Positions 58,095-64,000 of a stretch of 64,000 bases of DNA are shown in pieces. This stretch comes from Hawksworthiomyces lignivorus (Eukaryota; Ascomycota; Sordariomycetes; Ophiostomatales; Ophiostomataceae). Below the pieces are notes generated by a model. The model had not been told where the DNA came from and searched no databases. It saw nothing but the letters and a program-made list of their open reading frames with translations. The stretch lies in NCBI GenBank assembly GCA_002917075.1, contig NTMA01000051.1, positions 222,700-286,699 on the forward strand, given 5' to 3'. The translations under genes were made by a program, and so were the position numbers. Position 1 is the stretch's first letter. Every line of letters starts with the position of its first letter.

Positions 58095-60379
58095 TTTAAC
58101 GAAGCGGTCGTACAATGACAGAAGTTGACGAGTCGTGAACGACGGATAAAAGTCTCTTGATTGTCAAGTCGATGTTCCTGTGGACTAGGATATCGCGAGG
58201 TTTATAACCACCTCTCAAGAGCAAGGCAGATAAGATTATTCACAATCAAGATTGACTTGTCAGGCAACGTTGCTCGGGCACCAACGAGTATCGACACGTG
58301 GGTAGTATGCGACCTTTTTTACTCTGTGGGGCTTCTTCTCTCTACAGACGTAGAGCAAATACAATTGCTACTTTGACTGCAGACGTCCATAAACTGGAGA
58401 GCTTCGGTAAAAAAGCAAGATATTCAAACGGTGAATATACATAGCACAAGGGTATCACATGGAATATGTGTAGCCTCTGCGACAGCGGGTTAGTTGCCGA
58501 TACGCTGTTCTGATTACCTTGGTGAGGCTTCTCGAGATCCGGGAATCTTCAGTTTCGTCTACTGGAAGGCAGTGACGAAGCTGTATCCAAGTTAACAAAG
58601 TTTATTCTCCTTAGAGTGGTGCTGCAAAGTTCAAGTGGAGCAGCCTTGTTGTTCCTTTAGCCCTCGGTGGTGGGTTTCCGGCTACGGAGGCTGTTGCCGT
58701 AGTCCAACATGCGAATTGTGGATCTGCATTAGCACGTGTCTGAATGGGAGTTTTTCCTAGGCGACTGTTTCAAGACCTAGAATTAGAGGAGCCGTACAAG
58801 TGCGATAGAGCTGAGACAAGGTGGTAGTGGAGTTACAGGAGAATTAAGTAAAGCAAAGGACTGCTGCGGGGTTTCGACAAGCCCCTAATCAGTAAAGCAT
58901 TAATTTTTATTTTCGACAGGTTTATCGACCGTCCCTGGAGTTTATTATTGTAGTAGACTGTTGACTAACTTTTTTTTTTTAAAAAAAAAAGACCTAACTC
59001 TCTAACACACACTCCGCAGAAGCTTCATCCTTCATATCAAAGACAAGGGCATGCCAATGCGTGCAGACTTTAGCCGATTCTCAAGGTTCTTCAGGGCCGA
59101 ATAACAGCTTGACGGCTACCAGCAGCGCCACGCTATGCAGCATGTGACAGTTCTCTCGAGAACGGATCTCTCATTGAGCTTCATAAGCATGTTCCAAATC
59201 AACCAACTCGACACAGTTGTTGAGGGCGGAATCTGCAGCATGTCTCTTGGCTGAAGGCCCAAATGGGAAGTCCAAGTGATTGGCACACTAGACAAGGCGC
59301 TCCACACCGAGTTTGTATGCAGCGACGAGATGATAGTCCCAGCCTAGACGACTGGCTACGACAGCGTATTCATTGATCTCTAGCACTCTGGGTTTTCTAT
59401 ATATGATGTGAATGGGGTATTCTATCGGGCATGGTCGAGACAGGTTTCGCTGGCTATCATCCCAACAAGCTATCCACAGCTCACCTTCCAGATGGTCGGA
59501 GCGTAGAATAACGTCGGCTTAACCATTTCTTAGAATCATGTCATCCGATCAGCTGTAGCGGGAGAAGAAGTAGTATTACTAGTATAGATGAGATTGGACC
59601 AGTATTAGACGTATTCGCTTTTCATGGACATACCGCTATGCGCTTGTTAGAGAAGGCGTACTTACTTGTTAAAAGAATAAGAATCACACCTAGGATCGCA
59701 TTTATTTCTAATAGAAGTTCACTTTCACTTCTCGCGGACCACATCTAGTCTTCATCAGAGTTTATTTTGCTACTCTTGTTTCCTCTATTATTCTCACCTG
59801 GTAAGGTTTAATTATTTTTGGATTCTCACTATTTTATACAAAATAGTGAGACAGGCAGACTCAGCTCAATTCAGCCATAAGGCCACTACAACTGTGTCCG
59901 TAGGTAATGGTAATTTATAAAGGGCAAGAAGCCGCATCTAACGCTTTCCTCGCACATAGCTATTGTAGGTAGTTGGATAGCCAAGTGGAACTGGGAACGC
60001 TTACTGGGGCACGTGGTGTGATTGTCTTGCCGTCAACGATTAGGACAGCACTCTCTCGCATTGTTTCTTTGTTTGCTGTCCCCTTTAATCCTAACTATTA
60101 ATTAGCCATCTAGAGATGCCGACACTAGAACTACTCGGAGACCCACATCCGAGTGTTTCGGCAGCGCCGAACTCAAATAACCGAACACGTGCTAAGAATG
60201 CACAATGTACGTTATCCTACTTGCTTCGCGAGTTAAAATATGCCGTTAGGCTTTCAGCTATAACTATATTACAGCCCGAAGAAAATATTTATTAAACAAG
60301 CAGCTCCACTTTTCATTTATCTCATCTTATATACGTATCTACCAGACTCTTTGAGAAACTCATTTTATGAGTGCAAAAC
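58095..60379. other. Gene-poor stretch
   Basis: No intact gene. It includes the upstream region of the phosphate transporter, a perfect T(10)A(10) tract near 58971-58990, a possible minus-strand remnant (59080-59530) and the promoter of the oxygenase-like gene. Confidence 0.45.
59080..59530 (-). pseudogene. Possible decayed fungal gene, family unknown
   Basis: On the minus strand a protein-like stretch DVILRSDHLEGELWIACWD, then PRVLEINEYAVVASRLGWD and YHLVAAYKLGVERLV, is followed in another frame by LECANHLDFPFG and ALNNCVELVDLEHAYEAQ. The composition looks coding, and the pattern is vaguely like BTB/POZ-associated fungal proteins, but I cannot assign it. Stops and a frame change argue for a remnant. 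Confidence 0.3.
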
Positions 60380-61516
60380 ATGGAAAGTGTGACAACATTT
60401 CCAGCCGCAGCATTCACAGATATGGATCTACCAGGCTCACAGGCCTTCAACAAACCACAAGTTGACATAAACACCCAAGCTCCGGTTATGTCAAAATTCG
60501 ACCCAGACATTCACTTGGCCTTCCAGCCACCGACGGAATTCTATACCCTTGAGACGCTCTCTATCTCTTCCCCGTTGGCCACGGGCCCGATAGCTATAAC
60601 TGCACCATTCCCTCTCTTCAGTGAGGAAGGGATCCACGCTATACGCTCAGATCTGTTTCGTGCAAGCCTTGTATCCAAGTACATGTACAAAGCAGCCAAT
60701 ACTGCCGACAATGTATTCAAACTTCGGGGCTACTGTAGGGACGCCCCTTTCGTATACGACGCCTGGAAAAATTCAGAGCTTTTGAAAGCATGCTCAAAAG
60801 CCGCAGGGGTAGAACTGGAAATCGTATTCGACTATGAGATAGGCCAGATAAACATGCAGCTCCCACCTCTCAGCGGGATTGAAAGTGGAAAGAGTTTGCT
60901 TGAGAGGTTACCACCTGCTCTACCTCCAAAGCAAAACGCCAGTTTCATCCAGGAGGATTCCAACACGGTAACAAACGATACAGATGTCTTCGGTGCGTGG
61001 CACTACGACAGCTATCCTTGGGTTTGTGTCTGCATGCTTTCGGATCCTACGGGGATGGTTGGTGGTGAGACGGCTCTACGCAGAGGCGATGGTAGTATTC
61101 TTAAGGTGCGAGGACCGCAAATGGGCTATGCTGTCATGATGCAGGGCGGAATCATCAATCATGCTGCACTAAAATCAAAGGGTATGGGAGAACGTATTAC
61201 AATGGTTACAAGCTTTCGCCCTAAGGATCCCACCGCGTTCGATATCAGCAATCTAGGTAATGTTAAAAGGTACGGTGACCATAACACTCTGTTTCAGCAA
61301 TGGATTTCGTACAGGGTTGGTGTTATGGCAGAGAGGGCAATCTTGTTTAAGGACAGTCTTGTTGGACTGAATGCGAAAGAGATGAAAGAAAAAACCAATA
61401 ACTGGGTAACAGAACAGATTCGGTACCTGCAGTTCACAGTCATTGAAATGAGTGAAGAAGGATCTAGAGGCAGCTATGGCACAGCTGATGGAATGGTTAA
61501 AGTCTTCTTATCGTAA
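60380..61516 (+). CDS. 2-oxoglutarate/Fe(II) dioxygenase-like protein
   Basis: A single open frame of 378 codons from ATG 60380, with no intron needed. A jelly-roll iron site is suggested by the HxD of FGAWHYDSYPWVCVCM (about residues 210-225), a distal His in GGIINHAAL, and the basic residue of ERITMVTSFRPKDP that would bind the 2-oxoglutarate carboxylate. Spacing between HxD and the distal His is about 50 residues, as is usual. Family proteins hydroxylate or otherwise oxidise small molecules or proteins. There is no signal peptide, so a cytosolic location is likely. It stands alone between transposon-rich stretches and shows no damage. The substrate cannot be inferred. Confidence 0.75.
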   Translation: MESVTTFPAAAFTDMDLPGSQAFNKPQVDINTQAPVMSKFDPDIHLAFQPPTEFYTLETLSISSPLATGPIAITAPFPLFSEEGIHAIRSDLFRASLVSKYMYKAANTADNVFKLRGYCRDAPFVYDAWKNSELLKACSKAAGVELEIVFDYEIGQINMQLPPLSGIESGKSLLERLPPALPPKQNASFIQEDSNTVTNDTDVFGAWHYDSYPWVCVCMLSDPTGMVGGETALRRGDGSILKVRGPQMGYAVMMQGGIINHAALKSKGMGERITMVTSFRPKDPTAFDISNLGNVKRYGDHNTLFQQWISYRVGVMAERAILFKDSLVGLNAKEMKEKTNNWVTEQIRYLQFTVIEMSEEGSRGSYGTADGMVKVFLS

Positions 61517-61802
61517 TTTTATTGAGAATATAATAATTTAGTTACAAGGAGGCACCATTTAAAAGGCCCTCTGTTACAGAACGCCTTAACAGGCTCAAGA
61601 AAAGTTAAGTTGATTAATTAAGCGAATGGGTTTTATGCTCGGTGAAAATGTGGGAGTATACGTTAATAGTGGACGAGTGTGTCAGCAGGCCCATTTAGAT
61701 CCACTCTTCAGTAGCATTATAGTAATCCCCTAGAAAATATCAAAAATAATCACTGACAGTCTCATGGAACCCTTACTATAACAAAAACACAAAGCCTTTT
61801 TT
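61517..61802. other. Intergenic
   Basis: Nothing recognised between the oxygenase-like gene and the LINE remnant. Confidence 0.4.
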
Positions 61803-62280
61803 TAGTTTCAACGTAATTTATTAGCTAATCCTGACCATGTACGCCTTTGCTAACGGACGCCTCCTGGTAGAAACCGTTAATATGCTATTATATAGAATTA
61901 CAAAGGATTATAGTAAGTAGTCATAGTGATGAACTGATGAACAAATGAAATGGTAAACGAATGAGTGTGGTGATATATCCTATTCCTCTTCTTCGTCTTC
62001 TTGCTCCATCCTGGCAGCCAAGCTGTAATCTGGGATACGTCCGCTGCGCTTTATCCACCGTAGTATAGGTCTGGCGACCTCCCCTCCGGCATACAGTCGG
62101 CGGAAGAGCTCTTCAGTGGTCTGGAATCAGTTCGGGGGTCTTGGGGGGCCTTTGTCGCAGCGGAGGATTACATGCTCCACAGCCTCGACCTCCTCCTCTC
62201 GGGCACAAGTGGGGGCCTGTCATTTTGCGCTTCGTGCATAGGTAGGCTGCGAGGCCGATATGCCCTGTGCGGATTTGTGC
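61803..62280 (-). mobile_element. 5'-truncated LINE remnant, minus strand
   Basis: Reading the minus strand from 62280: LAQIRTGHIGLAAYL, REEEVEAVEHVILRCDKG, then TEELFRRLYAGGEVARPIL, RWIKRSGRIPDYSLAARM and an acidic end. This matches the C-terminal knuckle region of the 48744-52577 ORF2. The 3' UTR shares GCGTCCGTTAGC, the AGGCGTACAT-like block and CGTTGAAACT with the other two LINE copies. It is a related but diverged subfamily and abuts the recombinase remnant. Confidence 0.8.
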
Positions 62281-62283
62281 AAG

Positions 62284-63420
62284 AAGACTACTTTCTGCAA
62301 CGCGCCGGTTACTAGAATAAGGATCAAAATGGTCAAATGGTATCTTAATTCGTTGCCCCGAAAGTTAATGCGGAGTATTGCCAGCTACCCGACACAAGTG
62401 AGGTGCTTCTACCTACCTCGTGCTGTCTCGGTACCGTCGGTATTGCTTTCAATGATTTGGTTAGAGTTGGATCAATGAACGAAGCTTTTGGCGGTCAACC
62501 GCCAAAAGATCTTGCTGATGACGGTACTGTCAATCTTTTACTCTACCTTCGAGAAGTTATTCTTCAAGACTCAGCCTTTTTAACTGTCCGCTACCCCGAG
62601 AGCCCCGTTTGAAGCCACCTAGTCTTTCGGCATCCAGGGTATCGGCCTTTTACACGCCGAGCACTAGCTACTAGAGATGCAGAGTCGGACCGGCTTACAC
62701 TCCTCTCTCAAGCGCTACTAGAATTTACGGAGCATTTAGTTAACGGTAGCCGAAGCTTGGCATACGTCACAATTAGCAGATATCAATGCTGCCCTCAGTC
62801 CCGAGATTTCAGGATTAAAAGTCCAACTTATTAATACGTACGCTGCCCAACTCCGAGCTGCACTTTCAGAGGCTGTCTTCCAACTCCAAATCCCCGAGCC
62901 AGAGCCTCTATCAATAGAGCCAGTATTCGCCTTACTGCCAGTATCAGACCTTAATCCAGCTTTACTCACACAAACAAGTGTCGGATTAGTATCGATACTA
63001 ACGTCGACACTAATAGACAAGTTAACTGATTATCCTCTACAATATACTATGAGCCGAGCAGTCAGAACTGTTGAGGTCCTCTGGCAGGAGTGGATGTCCG
63101 GTATACTAGGCCAACCGGCTATCTCCGCATTAAATACACGGTGGAGAAGCTAGTGGCGGACGGGCCAACGCTCAGAGGTGCAGTGGTATTCTCTCCGCCT
63201 TGAAGTGACCCGGAAGTCTAGCGGGCTAGTAGGTCTCGGCGCATCTCTGAGATCGAGGCGATGCACTCTGTTGCAGTAGACCACCAACAAACAGCCCGAT
63301 CGTTAGACAGCTTCTGTAAGCACCTCCGGACTAGCCGGAGGCTCCGTGACAAAACCGGCAGTAGCAGGAGGAGGCGTACATAATAGAGAGTAGAGAAAAG
63401 AAGAAGAGGAGGCTCTACGC
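62284..63420 (+). pseudogene. Crypton/Ndc10-like tyrosine recombinase remnant with GCR1_C-type DNA-binding domain
   Basis: Fragments in shifting frames read WYLNSLPRKLMRSIASYP, FYLPRAVSVP and SVLLSMIWLELDQ, then GQPPKDLADDGTVNLLLYL and REVILQDSAFLTVRYPESPV. These are characteristic of the NDC10-like domain of fungal Crypton-type proteins. A spacer with ALSPEISGL follows, and near 63050-63200 a GCR1_C-like block MSRAVRTVEVLWQEWMSG, QPAISALNTRWRS, stop, WRTGQRSEVQWYSLRLEV. A last piece, RRISEIEAMHSV..SLDSFCKHLRTSRR, lies near 63235-63345. Cryptons move by tyrosine-recombinase integration of circular DNA. This copy lacks its N-terminal part, has several stops and frame changes, and is joined to a LINE at its left. 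Confidence 0.75.
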
Positions 63421-63529
63421 GGCTCGGCACGGCGCGGCGCCGAAGCCTGCACAGCGGGTATGATAATGGTATTATATTTTATTTAGACTAAAGGTGGACG
63501 AATAAGAAATAACGTATACTATCGCCAGT

Positions 63530-63601
63530 ATCACTAAAAGCATCACGGAAATCATCACTGAAGGCATTACTGAAGGCACCACTAAAGGCACCACTGAAGG
63601 C
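63530..63601 (+). repeat. 12-bp minisatellite, six units
   Basis: Six tandem units of the type ATCACTGAAGGC. They lie in an open plus-strand frame that would encode I/T-T-E/K-G repeats and stops soon after (AYFQ). No larger gene around it is recognised. Confidence 0.8.
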
Positions 63602-63959
63602 ATAATACTACCGGCTGGAGATGTCGGGGCATATTTTCAATGACTGACTACAGGGGTGCTAGGGTGTGCCATTTTCGGGTCAGCTGGTGGATCGGCCACC
63701 CTTGCGTCGTTGTGGATATCCCCTTGATATTTGAGATTGGCAGGAGTCTCGGCGATCATACTGTGTGAATACCGTTCATTCACAGCCCAGCTTTCACTGT
63801 ATGTAATCAGCATAATACTACTAAGACTACACTACCGTAGTCAGAGTTTTTTTTTCCTTTAATCAACGGTCTGTTCTGCCTAAATTCAACACATCTCACT
63901 CCGCCGACCGCCTTTGCCAGTTCTCTTCTTTTATTATATTGTTATTACTTTAAAAGTAA

Positions 63960-63961
<2 letters not shown>

Positions 63962-64000
<39 letters not shown>
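63962..64000. other. Poly-T run at window end
   Basis: 39 consecutive T residues up to the last base. It could be the A-tail of a minus-strand retrotransposed sequence, a long homopolymer, or an assembly edge. Confidence 0.7.

Noticed and set aside
63530..63601. CRISPR-like array
   Set aside because: Contiguous 12-bp tandem units without spacers; eukaryotic genomic context.
1..64000. tRNA, rRNA or other structured RNA genes
   Set aside because: No tRNA A/B-box pair with a foldable cloverleaf or rRNA-like segment was recognised by eye; a tRNAscan-SE/Infernal run would settle it.

Overview
The window looks like filamentous ascomycete (Pezizomycotina) DNA from an accessory, transposon-rich compartment. 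Reasons: short GT..AG introns (about 55-90 bp) in several genes, a fungal-specific transcription factor, fungal transporter families, and repeats heavily altered by C-to-T and G-to-A transitions of the RIP (repeat-induced point mutation) type. I cannot name a species. Layout: 1-1652 ferric-reductase pseudogene cut by the window edge; 2520-4503 fungal transcription factor (-); 5528-6597 kelch protein; 6720-7118 truncated LINE; 8230-9941 14-TM MFS exporter; 9962-10972 two copia LTRs in opposite orientation; 11751-12673 RraA-type aldolase (-), divergent from a broken lactonase-like amidohydrolase (13050-13840); 14887-16910 3' part of a copia element; 17451-19144 broken sugar transporter; 20100-21896 broken anion:cation symporter; 22269-23574 broken ATP-grasp ligase (-); 23590-25074 broken dihydroxyacetone kinase; 25655-26807 intact Ldh_2 dehydrogenase. 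From about 12 to 27 kb this resembles a catabolic island for a small organic or sugar acid, in which two enzymes stay open while transporters and other enzymes have decayed. The centre (26874-55880) is one very large gene cut into three pieces by younger elements. Joined across two exact target-site duplications, the pieces read as about 2,500 codons: OrsD zinc-finger domain, a tyrosine-recombinase-like region, a second OrsD domain, a second copy of that region, then a RecQ-type helicase. It is preceded by an array of imperfect palindromes and flanked by a 44-bp imperfect direct repeat, so it may itself be a mobile element. It was invaded by a minus-strand Ty3/gypsy element (31058-45876, TSD TTGGC). 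That element's right-hand LTR was then invaded by a plus-strand chromodomain gypsy element (37921-45467, TSD GGGTA). A LINE (46979-52768, 14-bp TSD) entered the second recombinase-like region and carries a solo LTR (50423-50927). Right of it lie LTR remnants, an apparently intact Pho84-type phosphate transporter (56302-58094, -) whose last codons come from an LTR, a gene desert, an intact 2OG-Fe(II) oxygenase-like gene (60380-61516), a minus-strand LINE 3' end, the remains of a Crypton/Ndc10-like recombinase (62284-63420), a 12-bp minisatellite and a terminal poly-T run. Most in-frame stops in otherwise readable single-copy genes are TAG codons of the kind produced by CpA-to-TpA change.
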